Below, piece by piece: positions 36,747-45,221 of a stretch of 64,000 nucleotides of DNA. The notes beneath the pieces were generated by a model. That model was not told the DNA's origin and ran no database searches. It worked only from the letters and a program-made list of their open reading frames with translations. The position numbers were made by a program, and so were the translations under genes. Where the stretch lies: NCBI RefSeq assembly GCF_001315105.1, contig NZ_BAZR01000018.1:1-64000 (forward strand). The letters run 5' to 3'. The stretch comes from Paenibacillus sp. JCM 10914 (GTDB taxonomy: Bacteria > Bacillota > Bacilli > Paenibacillales > Paenibacillaceae). Within the stretch, counting starts at the first letter, position 1, and the number at the start of each line of letters is the position of its first letter.

Positions 36747-38398
36747 CTATTGTATTACTCTGTCTTGGTATCTCTTCAGAGCATCGGCATAGATCTGAAG
36801 AACTTTATCAATATCACCGGTCTTTTTCAATCGATCTTGGAACGCTGACCAGTTATCTAAGCTCTCTTTGCCGTTGATAAATTTATTTTGCATCTCCGCT
36901 ACGAAAGTGTTAATTGGCGACATCACCGAAGTAATTTGTTCCCGTTCGTCATCGGTAAACTCAAGAAAAGGTTCATTCACCATAGGAGCGTATAATCATT
37001 AGGGAACGGCATATCCGCGAAAGCTGTTTCCCATGGTTTTTCAATTATACTGCCATTCACGAAACCAAAATCGTTCGGTGCAAAATCGACGAATGCCTTG
37101 GTATCGATTGCCATTTGTAATCCCGGGCGGTACGAGCTGCTTGCTCTCATACCGTATTTGTCGCCTTCTTCCCAAGCATTTTCGGCATTTTTAATCGAAT
37201 CGACAAACGTAGGGTTGCCATCGGCAGTTCTCGTATATGTCGTTCCTTCTAAGCCCCATGTCACCAATTCAATGATTTCGGGTTTATATTGCAGATCCAT
37301 CAACTGGACTAAATCTTTCGCATTTTTTGCTTTGGAATTCACGACCATCACCGCACCTTGATCCACGCTTACAGTGCTGTAATCGTTAATACTTTGCCAA
37401 GCTTTCCCGTATTTCGGGTTATCCGGAAATAATGAGATGATAAATTTCTCCTCTCCTGTTGCCAAACGGTTCCAATCTGCAGCAGAGTTAAACCAGCTTT
37501 GCAGTAATATGAAATTGGTTCCATTCATTATTTTTTTCTTGATAGCATCTTCTTTATCCGAGAACGCTTCCGGATCCAGTAGTTTCTCGGAGAACAGTTT
37601 GTTCGCAAACTGCAGAGCTTCCCTATATGAATCTTCCATCGGTCCAAATACATATTTCTCACCGTTCCAGTAAACTTGAGATCCGCCGTTATGGTGAGCT
37701 AAGAAGAGCGAATCAAAGGAATTCCATATTGTATTGACCGGAAACGATTTAGGATAGAGTTCCTTTAGCCTCTTGGCCGCTTCGTATAGATCGTCTATCG
37801 TGTTTGGAATCTTAATGCTATTCTTCTCCAAAATATCGTATCGGTACGTTGCCGGAGTGTATACGCCCATTCCTTTATCTGGGGCCTGTCTTGGTAAGTT
37901 CATGTTCCACAATCCATAAAATGTACCGTCCGATCTGATTGCTTTAATTTCACCGTTTGTCGCCTGTCTAACCAAATCCAAGTAATTAGGCAGCAGCTCT
38001 TGATATGGGCTAAGATCCATAAATAGACCGTCTGCTTCATATTGATTATACAAGTCCTTGTTCATTATCAATACTAAGTCCGTAATATCACCGCTTGCGA
38101 GCAAAAGTTTCGACTTATCGCTATATTCGCTTATAGGTATATAATTAAATTTAACGTCAAGCTTTTTACCGGTCAGGGACTCCATCTCGGCTACCCATTC
38201 TTTTTGCACCATGGAATCTTCCATTATCTTACCGAAAGAAGGCAAAGTAACGGAAAAACTTAGGGTGTTGCCGGATTGAGCATCTTCGTTTATAGCGCCA
38301 TCTTTTGATTTGTTATCGAAGCTACAACCCGCAAATATTGTTCCCGAGACGAATAAAATCGTGAGAATAAGTGATAAGAACCCTTTACTTCGTTTCAT
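36747..38398 (-). CDS. LipO-type sugar-binding lipoprotein of an ABC importer, frameshift near 36992
   Basis: Lipoprotein signal MKRSKGFLSLILTILFVSG with lipobox FAGC, then a large type-1 extracellular binding domain (YIPISEYSDKSKLLLASGD, VVNSKAKNAKDLVQLMDLQY). The first frame ends at LLW (36977). The next holds APMVNEPFLEFTDDEREQI, the standard C-terminal block of these proteins, so one base is missing near 36989-36996. Restored length is about 550 residues, normal for Paenibacillus LipO-like proteins. Captures oligosaccharide outside the membrane and passes it to the two permeases encoded just upstream. No ATPase gene is present, as is usual when a shared MsmX-type ATPase is used. Confidence 0.88.
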
Positions 38399-38515
38399 AC
38401 TTACCCCTCCATTATTTTTCTGAACTACCCGTAACTCGTCACTGTTCTTTTCATGCTCGTCTATGTCTATTTGCAGGAAATCCCCTCCCTTAAGTCACTA
38501 ACTATATGGTGATGG

Positions 38516-39412
38516 TTAACCTTTAACAGCTCCAATCATGACGCCTTTCACAAAATATTTTTGCAGAAACGGATAGATTAACATGATGGGAAACATCGCA
38601 ATGACAACAATCGCCATTTGAATATTTTTCGGATCCATTTGCATTTGCGACAGCATCGCTTGCATGGCCGCCGTCCCCGAGCCAGCTTCAAAGGAAAGTG
38701 TAAACAAATACTTCCTGAGGATTAATTGCAACGGATATTTAGTCTCGTCGTTCAGATAGATCAGCGCCTCAAACCAACTGTTCCAGCTGCCCACAATCCC
38801 AAACAGCGCAAAGGTCGCCAATAATGGTTTTGAAAGCGGTAAAAAAATTCTCCACAAAATTTGAACGTCATTGGCGCCGTCAATGACAGCTGATTCGCGT
38901 AAATCGGCCGGTATGGATTGATAAAACGACCTGAACAACAATACATTAAAAGCAGATATACATCCCGGTATAATCATTACCCAGTAAGTATCAAGCAAGT
39001 TAAGGCTGCGAATAAGTAAATATGTTGGGATCAAGCCGCCGCTAAAGAACATCGTTATGACCAGGAAAACCGCAAAAAACTTTTTGGCAACAAAATCGGT
39101 AATTGTAAGCGGATACGCCATGAGCGAAGTAAAGGTCAACATAACCAATGTAGATCCCGCCGCATAAATTATCGAATGAGCATAGCCCGAATATAGAAAA
39201 GGGTCTTTAAAAATGTAACTATACCCGCTTAAATTAAATCCTTTAGGAAAAATAGTAATATCGCCTCGGAGGATATGTTCGGAACTGCTTAATGACACTG
39301 CGATTACGTGTAAGAACGGGTAAAGCATGACCACACACAGAAGCAGCATGAGACATATATTTAGAAGGTCAAATATTCTCGAACCGATACTCTCTTTGCC
39401 AACCATCCCCAA
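38516..39412 (-). CDS. Carbohydrate ABC importer permease, LplC/YtcP type
   Basis: 298 residues with six hydrophobic segments. The EAA loop that contacts the ATPase reads LRESAVIDGANDVQILWRIFLPLSKPLLA. The N-terminal HVIAVSLSSSEHILRGDI and C-terminal FLQKYFVKGVMIGAVKG are typical of the LplC branch. ATG at 39412 is 6 nt from the LplB-type permease stop. Inner membrane partner of the 39419-40330 protein. Confidence 0.92.
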   Translation of the reverse strand: MGMVGKESIGSRIFDLLNICLMLLLCVVMLYPFLHVIAVSLSSSEHILRGDITIFPKGFNLSGYSYIFKDPFLYSGYAHSIIYAAGSTLVMLTFTSLMAYPLTITDFVAKKFFAVFLVITMFFSGGLIPTYLLIRSLNLLDTYWVMIIPGCISAFNVLLFRSFYQSIPADLRESAVIDGANDVQILWRIFLPLSKPLLATFALFGIVGSWNSWFEALIYLNDETKYPLQLILRKYLFTLSFEAGSGTAAMQAMLSQMQMDPKNIQMAIVVIAMFPIMLIYPFLQKYFVKGVMIGAVKG

Positions 39413-39418
39413 TTCCCC

Positions 39419-40330
39419 CTACCAAAGACTTGTTTCCGAAACCTTACGACTTATCAAATTAGTCACAATAAGCAGTATAAAAGCAATTAATGACTGGAAG
39501 AGTCCAATTGCCGTCGTATACTCAAATCTTGCTCCGATAATGCCTTCCCGGTATATAAATGTACCGATTACGTCGGCGACTTCGTATGTATCCGGACTGT
39601 ACAACAACAGCACCTTTTGAAAATCTGTGCCCAATATGCCGCTTACAGAAAAAATCAGTAATATAATCGTCGTCGGTTTAATATGAGGCCAATTGATGTT
39701 CAGCACTTTTCTCCAACGGCTGGCCCCATCGATATTTGCGACATCATATAGGGTAGGATCAACACTACTTAATGCGGCCAAGAATAGGATTGTACCGAAT
39801 CCGATGCCCTGCCATATATTTGTACTTATGAATATAGTCCTAAACCAGCTGGGTTCCGAGAGAAACACGATGGGATCGACACCAAATAGTGAGACTATTT
39901 TGTTAAATAGCCCTTCTCTCTCAGTAAACGTCCTAATAATCCCTACGATGATCACAGTTGATATAAAGTGAGGCAAATAGGAAATCGTCTGCACCACTTT
40001 TTTGAATATGGAGTTTTTGATTTCGTTAAATAACAAAGCCAGTATGATCGGAGCCGGAAATGCCCACAGCAATGAGTAGATCCCCAATAGTAGCGTGTTC
40101 TTAAGAACTCTCAACGCGGTCGGGTCATTAAAAAACATAATGAAGTATTTAAGACCAACCCAATCGCTGCCCCATATCCCTTGCATCGCACTGTATTTTT
40201 TGAATGCAATCTGTATGCCGTACATAGGAAAATAGCTGAACACCAACACAATGAGAAAACCGGGTAATACCATTAAAAATAAGTAGCGCTGATTCCAAGA
40301 TTTAAGCAAAAAATGACGTAGACTTACCAT
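39419..40330 (-). CDS. Carbohydrate ABC importer permease, LplB type
   Basis: 303 residues, six membrane segments. The family start is visible (WNQRYLFLMVLPGFLIVLVFSYFPMYGIQIAFKKY) and the EAA loop reads LYDVANIDGASRWRKVLNINWPHIKP. First gene of the importer/hydrolase unit; a promoter with a consensus -35 and -10 lies 70-95 bp upstream. Its partner permease and binding protein follow. Confidence 0.92.
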   Translation of the reverse strand: MVSLRHFLLKSWNQRYLFLMVLPGFLIVLVFSYFPMYGIQIAFKKYSAMQGIWGSDWVGLKYFIMFFNDPTALRVLKNTLLLGIYSLLWAFPAPIILALLFNEIKNSIFKKVVQTISYLPHFISTVIIVGIIRTFTEREGLFNKIVSLFGVDPIVFLSEPSWFRTIFISTNIWQGIGFGTILFLAALSSVDPTLYDVANIDGASRWRKVLNINWPHIKPTTIILLIFSVSGILGTDFQKVLLLYSPDTYEVADVIGTFIYREGIIGARFEYTTAIGLFQSLIAFILLIVTNLISRKVSETSLW

Positions 40331-40366
40331 CTCGCTAATTCCCCCTCTAGAACATTAACATGTCAA

Positions 40367-40426
40367 AGAAAGCGCTTTATTCACTTCGATAAGTCAGATA
40401 TTATAATAAACAGACATCTGTGTCAA
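40367..40426 (-). promoter_or_regulatory. Promoter with internal operator and cre-like box for the Lpl/hydrolase operon
   Basis: On the minus strand TTGACA (40421-40426), 17 bp, TAATAT (40398-40403). The palindrome ACAGA-CA-TCTGT (40410-40421) fills the spacer, ideal for repression by the neighbouring GntR/LacI regulator. AGAAAGCGCTTTAT (40367-40380), a cre-like element, lies just downstream of the start point. Confidence 0.7.
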
Positions 40427-40570
40427 TAATATGTTTAATTAAATTCATTTAAATGATACAGAAGTAATACAGGATTGATTGATAACAAAGTGGATAAGTA
40501 TAAAAGATATTCATTATGAGGGGTGGGTGTTTTAAAAAGTTATAAAACGGAACCTTGGGCTTGGAGACAG

Positions 40571-40617
40571 CAAAAAGACGACGATGATCCCAGATACTTG
40601 GAATCATCGTCGTCTTA
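40571..40617. terminator. Terminator after the GntR/LacI regulator
   Basis: AAGACGACGATGAT and ATCATCGTCGTCTT are 14-bp arms; the minus-strand side has a T-run. About 20 bp beyond the regulator stop. Confidence 0.85.
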
Positions 40618-40636
40618 ATTTTAGCAACCAGGTTAG

Positions 40637-41788
40637 CTATGACTCGATCGACTTTACAGATTCTCCAATGTCGATCTTCGATTTGCATACTTGTCCGATA
40701 TTATATGGTTCTCCTTTTCCATCAATTAAATTGAGCAATAATCTAGCGGCACTCTGTCCCATTTCATAGAAGGGTTGTGAAATTCCGGTTACATTGAAAT
40801 TTATTTTTCGGGATAAATTGTCAGCATCATACGTCACAAGCGATACATCCTCGGGAATACTATAGTTTAGTTTATGGAAGGCATGGATTGCCGCTTCCCC
40901 AATCTGATCATTCGCTGTCAATACAGCCGTGAAACTCAATTGTTTCATTTTCTGCTCAATTACATCACAATACCAATCAAATTCATTGGAGAAATCCTCC
41001 ATTTGTGTCGGTATAATGACATCAAATTCATCGGAATATTCTAAATTTGAATCGATCATCGCTTGTTTAAATCCCACTAAGCGTTCATTCATTGTGCTTA
41101 TGTTCGAATTTCGGATAAATAATATACGACGATGGCCATGATCGATTAACAACTTCGTTAAATTATATGCCCCTGTTATATTGTCGCTTGTTACGTAAGG
41201 AATATTGCTGTTATATACTGTTCGATCCAGACAAACAACTTTAATGCCATGATCTTGAAGGAGCGAGAAAATCCGATTATTGATATCTTCATGCCCATGA
41301 CTCAAAATCGGACATAATATGACTCCTTCGACTTTTCTTGCTACCGCCCCTTTTGCAAGCACTTCCAACTTCTCCAAGTTTCGATCATTGCTTGAACTCA
41401 TCAGTTGATATCCTTGTACATATAATACATCTTCAATTCCTCTCAATGCAGCGGACCAAAGCGGATTTTCAATGCCAAAAACGAAAGCAGCCACCAGATG
41501 AGTGCTGCCTTGAACAGTAAGTTTGCTTTTATCTATAAAAGTTCCTCTGCGGGTATCCCGAATTAACCACCCTTCTTCGGCTAATTCTTTGATGGCTTTC
41601 TCCACCGTATTCACACTGGATTCGTAGTATTCAGCAAATTCTCTACTGGAGGGCAGTCTAAAGCCTTCCGCCCACTCCCCATTCATTAGTCTTCTATGAA
41701 TGTCTTGTTTAAGAATAATGTACTTAGCCACAAAATGATGTCTCCCTGTTTTTATTACCACATTAACTTTTTGCTTTTGCTGCGTCAA
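40637..41788 (-). CDS. GntR-headed, LacI-type sensor regulator (AraR-like architecture)
   Basis: 383 residues. The N-terminal GntR winged helix (FRLPSSREFAEYYESSVNTVEKAIKEL, RDTRRGTFIDKS) is fused to a periplasmic-binding-protein-like sugar sensor (HLVAAFVFGIENPLWSAALRG, VEGVILCPILSHG, LIDHGHRRILFIRN, FTAVLTANDQIGEAAIHAF, ARLLLNLIDGKGEP). This is the AraR layout. It lies immediately upstream of the Lpl importer genes and is read in the same direction, but has its own terminator. Likely represses the locus until sugar binds. Start ATG at 41788 has no clear Shine-Dalgarno; a later start is possible. Confidence 0.9.
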   Translation of the reverse strand: MTQQKQKVNVVIKTGRHHFVAKYIILKQDIHRRLMNGEWAEGFRLPSSREFAEYYESSVNTVEKAIKELAEEGWLIRDTRRGTFIDKSKLTVQGSTHLVAAFVFGIENPLWSAALRGIEDVLYVQGYQLMSSSNDRNLEKLEVLAKGAVARKVEGVILCPILSHGHEDINNRIFSLLQDHGIKVVCLDRTVYNSNIPYVTSDNITGAYNLTKLLIDHGHRRILFIRNSNISTMNERLVGFKQAMIDSNLEYSDEFDVIIPTQMEDFSNEFDWYCDVIEQKMKQLSFTAVLTANDQIGEAAIHAFHKLNYSIPEDVSLVTYDADNLSRKINFNVTGISQPFYEMGQSAARLLLNLIDGKGEPYNIGQVCKSKIDIGESVKSIES

Positions 41789-41860
41789 GTTTTTTGATAC
41801 AGAAAATACAAGTGCGTTGTTTTTTGAGTGGTAATGTGATTTAAAAATATGACATTCCTT

Positions 41861-42622
41861 TCATCGGCTCAACCCATCCATCCATGTTTCTAGTGCCATA
41901 ACTACTTTTTCCAACTGTTTCTCCTCGGTAATTGTGGGTTTATGATCTCCTTTTTGCATGCCGTAAGACCCGAATTGCCCGTGATTTCCACCCTCAATAC
42001 TGACATATGTCGTATTTTCCGGAAGATTTGATCTGGCATTTTCCCACTTTTCTCCGTTAAGCACTCCGTCATCCGTGCCTGTAATTTGTAAGACAGACAA
42101 GTCAGCGTCCTTCAAGCTCCCATCGCCATCGGCATAAGAAGCCAGGAAAAAGACACCTGCTAACTTCTCGCTGTGTTGCGCAGCATATCGTGAAGCCATG
42201 ACCCCACCTAACGAATGCCCACCGATTACATGCTTTTCGTTAGGATGTTCTTCGATAAATAAATCAGCTCTATTTTGACCGAAAACGGCCAAGTTTAATG
42301 GCATTTCTGCTATATATACTCGGTGGCCCTGCTCTGCCATTGTCCTGGCCATCGTTGAGTAACTTTCCGGTTCCACTAGTCCGCCCGGATAAAAGATCAC
42401 ATTCGGCTCCACTGGCTCTGTATGCTCAGGTTCGAATCGATATCCATGTTTGATCTTTGTGACCTTGATTTGATCATCACTTTGCAACGCGGCTTCAGCT
42501 CGTTCAGAGGGGCTATACGTGACGAAATTGAGGTACACGAGAAGCCCGGCCACCATCATCACAATAAACATACTTGCCCATATTGCTATTGTTCTCCATT
42601 TGTTTCTACGTTGTATTGTCAA
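41861..42622 (-). CDS. Membrane-anchored alpha/beta hydrolase
   Basis: 253 residues. An N-terminal membrane anchor (WRTIAIWASMFIVMMVAGLLVYL) precedes an alpha/beta-hydrolase domain with nucleophile Ser in IGGHSLGGVMASRYA, acid near QITGTDDGVL and catalytic His in EGGNHGQFGSYG. This resembles YdeN/carboxymethylenebutenolidase-like esterases of Firmicutes. The hydrolase would face outward. Monocistronic; start at 42622 is preceded only by a weak purine stretch. Confidence 0.85.
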   Translation of the reverse strand: MTIQRRNKWRTIAIWASMFIVMMVAGLLVYLNFVTYSPSERAEAALQSDDQIKVTKIKHGYRFEPEHTEPVEPNVIFYPGGLVEPESYSTMARTMAEQGHRVYIAEMPLNLAVFGQNRADLFIEEHPNEKHVIGGHSLGGVMASRYAAQHSEKLAGVFFLASYADGDGSLKDADLSVLQITGTDDGVLNGEKWENARSNLPENTTYVSIEGGNHGQFGSYGMQKGDHKPTITEEKQLEKVVMALETWMDGLSR

Positions 42623-42796
42623 TGCTGAACCACCTTTGCATTAGGGTTGTCTCTCCCGGAGTCATTGCTTAATAAACCGACTGTCGTAAAATTTAGATAA
42701 CGTATCTCAATAGCAGCGACAAAATCGCATATTCTATTATAAACTATCTTTCCTCTAGGGGTTAAATAGGCATCGAATAAGAATTGCTCCTAACCA

Positions 42797-43250
42797 TCAC
42801 CTATAAGGTGTAAATAAGTTTGCCTTTCGAAAATTAATCAATGCATCATAGGTCTCATCTAAATTCATGTCAATGTAATAATTGTCTATGTTACGATGGT
42901 TTGGATCATTCAAATCAACTCCATTAAGACTACCGATATGAGGCATTTTCAACTCATTTTTAGAGATGAACCGCTGTAATTGCTTATCTTGCTTAGCAAG
43001 ATCAAAGTCTAAGAAATATGCATCCTCTGGCAACTGTGTGAATGAATTCAGTAATATGTTGTCACTACGAGCGATTAATGTAGGCGGATTTTCATCATAT
43101 ATTATATTTGAGTCTGCCGCTAATTCACCCTCATTAAACGAGGTACCAATTGAATAATAAGCATCCCCATTCTACCATCGTCGATTCATATCCTCCCCCG
43201 CTGATTTGCCATGTACCGTCTAGTCGATCCAGTGTTTGAAGATTCGCCAT
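42797..43250 (-). CDS. Hypothetical protein, probable frameshift at 43165-43168
   Basis: ATG 43250 follows AAGGAGGATGGCAAT and opens MANLQTLDRLDGTWQISGGG, which runs into a stop after about 37 codons. A second frame overlapping a run of four G (43165-43168) continues DAYYSIGTSFNEGELAAD to a stop at 42797. Removing one G gives a single product of about 151 residues. No family recognised; no signal peptide. It starts 14 bp after the hydrolase stop and so belongs to the ArsR/SRPBCC/hydrolase unit. A join of two unrelated fragments cannot be excluded. Confidence 0.5.
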
Positions 43251-43263
43251 ATTGCCATCCTCC

Positions 43264-44060
43264 TTAACGTTCGAAGTCCACTATAGCATTTGCCACTACC
43301 TCAGGGGCCATTATAACCGCGGAATGGTCTTGACCGGGGAGTGAATGCGTAGCAGCCTTTGGTAAAAGCTCGACAAGCGCTTGTGCTGCGTCATGGAAAA
43401 GCGGTTCGCTGTTTTCTCCTGTGATAATCAAAGTAGGAATCGTAATGTTCCATCTGTCGACTGGCAGCGGGTTCCCGGATTGCGTTGTTCCCATAATCAT
43501 TCCATCATAAGCAAGCGTATGCGCTAGGGACTCCATCTTGTTCCAGGAAGGATCGGCTTTCATGTAGCGATATACTCTTCAGGAATACCAAGGGCCTCGG
43601 ATGCGAAATATTCAACGGCTTCGGATCTCTTCCCGGCCTCGATGAGTGCATTTAAATGTTCTACGTAGTCACCAGGCACAGGTTTACGGCTGTCATTGAT
43701 AATGAACGGCGGTTCGTACAAATAGAGCTTCGCGACCGAGTCCCCTAGCAAGTTTGCCGCCTCAAGCGCTAATACGGCTCCGGACGAGCTTCCGAACAGC
43801 AAAGCTTGTCCACCAGCGGCTGCGATTAAAGCCTCGATATCTTCCACTTCTCGAGCGGGTTCGTAAGGCGCGGTATCCGTACTTCGGCCTCGTCCGCGAC
43901 GATCGTAATTATATACGGTGAAATTTGTCGACAAGTGCTCGGCTATTGATGAAGCATCCTGCTGGTCAGCCGCTGCCGATGAAACCAAGATAAGGGCTGG
44001 ACCGGTCCCTTGTTTGGTATAAGCAATCTGTGTCCCATCTTTTGAAATAACAGTTTCCAT
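43264..44060 (-). CDS. Alpha/beta-fold hydrolase, frameshift near 43567
   Basis: Start ATG 44060 has GGAGG 10 nt upstream (44071-44075). The product begins METVISKDGTQIAYTKQGTG, has NYDRRGRGRS, nucleophile Ser in LFGSSSGAVLAL, and, after the break, LIITGENSEPLFHDA and catalytic His in LPGQDHSAVIMAPE. The first frame ends EEYIAT; the next starts YMKADPSWNKM, so one base is missing at 43566-43568. Restored length about 265 residues, standard for this hydrolase group. Its frame is open into the upstream SRPBCC gene, see that entry. Confidence 0.85.
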
Positions 44061-44570
44061 CGTGTCATTGCCTCCTATTAAAGTTTCTAAGTATTCTTCC
44101 AGTCGATCATAGGCATCGGTAAATCCTTCAATCATGCCCATTGCTTCTGCATTGTCCAATTGTTCGTTGGTAGCGAATCGCGTCACGATCCTAATCCGCG
44201 TTCCTGCGTTTTTTTCCTCAAACAACACAGTGGTGTGCATTTCGCTGTCCGGAACCAAATTCCACTCGTTGTCGGCAAAAGTGTCTATGTATACCAGTTT
44301 GCTCGGTGCCTCTACTGTTTCATATATGGCTCTGCAATAGGCGACTGCGCCGCTATTGTCATCCGCTTTGAGACTATACCGCCACACTCCGCCTGACCGC
44401 ACATCCATTTCATAGACGGTTGTCGTCCAGCCTTTTGGCCCCCACCATTTTGTAATATGTTTAGGCTCCGTCCAACCTTCCCATGCAAGCTGGGCAGGCA
44501 TCGCAAAGCTACGCTCGACAGTGAGTTCTCTGCGTTCGCTGTTTTTACGAATGGTTGTTTTTCTTTTCAT
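44061..44570 (-). CDS. SRPBCC/AHSA1-domain protein, in frame with the downstream hydrolase
   Basis: About 165 residues of AHSA1-type START fold: LTVERSFAMPAQLAWEGWTEPKHITKWWGPKGW, GGVWRYSLKADD, LVYIDTFADN and the C-terminal helix EGFTDAYDRLEEYLETL. No stop separates it from the hydrolase start at 44060, yet the hydrolase has its own ribosome binding site inside the join (TTAATAGGAGGCAATGACACG). Either a genuine fusion or a lost stop through an indel; in another frame TAATAG occurs exactly at the expected end. AHSA1 genes commonly pair with ArsR regulators, as here. Start 44570 follows AAAAGG. Confidence 0.8.
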
Positions 44571-44637
44571 CTGCAGTCATCCTTTTCAGGTAGTTTTCAA
44601 GCGAATTCAGCCTTTTGTTCCAGACGTCGCCTAACGG
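44545..44637 (-). pseudogene. Leftover C-terminal tail of a second gene, ArsR-like
   Basis: Between the ArsR stop and the SRPBCC start a minus-strand frame reads VWNKRLNSLENYLKRMTADE up to a stop at 44545. It resembles the ArsR tail a few bases upstream (ILWEERLDNFEEYMQEYKKK). It lacks a start and so looks like the end of a deleted paralogue, overlapping the SRPBCC start by 26 bp. Confidence 0.35.
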
Positions 44638-44647
44638 TTAATACCTG

Positions 44648-44983
44648 TCATTGATCCTCCTTCTTCTTGTATTCCTGCATATACTCCTCAAAATTGTCGA
44701 GACGTTCTTCCCATAGAATACTGAAGGAATCAAACCATTCATCCAGCTCCTGGAACGGTCCGGCTTCAAGGCTATATATGCGCAGCTGAGCTTTGCTGCG
44801 TGAGCGCACCATCCCGGCCTCGCTCAAGATGCGCAAATGACGGGAAACATGCGGCTGGCTAATACCTAGGGCTTGGACGATTTCTCCTACCGATTTGGGC
44901 CCATTTCTTAGCAACTCAACGATATTGAATCGATTGGGTTCGGCAAGAGTAAGTAATGTTAACTGCAAGGTTGATGATCTCAT
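44648..44983 (-). CDS. ArsR-family winged-helix repressor (SdpR-like)
   Basis: 111 residues. LLTLAEPNRFNIVELLRNGPKSVGEIVQALGISQPHVSRHLRILSEAGMV is a clear ArsR helix-turn-helix and wing. No Cys metal-binding motif (ELCVCDL-type) is present, so it is not a classical metal sensor; the C-terminal helix WFDSFSILWEERLDNFEEYM recalls the non-metal SdpR group that pairs with AHSA1 proteins. It heads the unit ArsR, SRPBCC, hydrolase and hypothetical. The ATG at 44983 lies only a few bases after a predicted -10 box. Confidence 0.92.
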   Translation of the reverse strand: MRSSTLQLTLLTLAEPNRFNIVELLRNGPKSVGEIVQALGISQPHVSRHLRILSEAGMVRSRSKAQLRIYSLEAGPFQELDEWFDSFSILWEERLDNFEEYMQEYKKKEDQ

Positions 44984-44987
44984 GATC

Positions 44988-45029
44988 TTAATATATATTT
45001 AAGTGTATATACATGTCAATATATATTAA
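44988..45029 (-). promoter_or_regulatory. Promoter and AT-rich inverted repeat of the ArsR unit
   Basis: TTAATATATAT (44988-44998) and ATATATATTAA (45019-45029) are perfect 11-bp arms. Within and between them, on the minus strand, lie TTGACA (45014-45019) and a TATATA box (44992-44997) spaced 16 bp. Transcription should begin near 44985, at or beside the ATG, so the mRNA may be leaderless and autoregulated. Confidence 0.55.
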
Positions 45030-45168
45030 AGAAAAGTCTTCTCCGACATTTTAGAGATACTGTTGCTGCTTTATTAAATTTTAAAGTTCCCCCTTCAGCC
45101 TGTATATTCCGCACTGGTGCATTAGTTTATGACATGGAATCCAGCCGCGCGAATCGACCCTGAAAAAT

Positions 45169-45199
45169 AAGCCCGCCGCTCATTACAAGCGGCGGGCTT
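45169..45199 (-). terminator. Terminator of the chitin monooxygenase gene
   Basis: AAGCCCGCCGCT and AGCGGCGGGCTT form a perfect 12-bp stem with a 7-nt loop and TTATTTTT on the minus strand. Confidence 0.92.
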
Positions 45200-45221
45200 C
45201 CTACTCTTCTAAAGCCATCGT

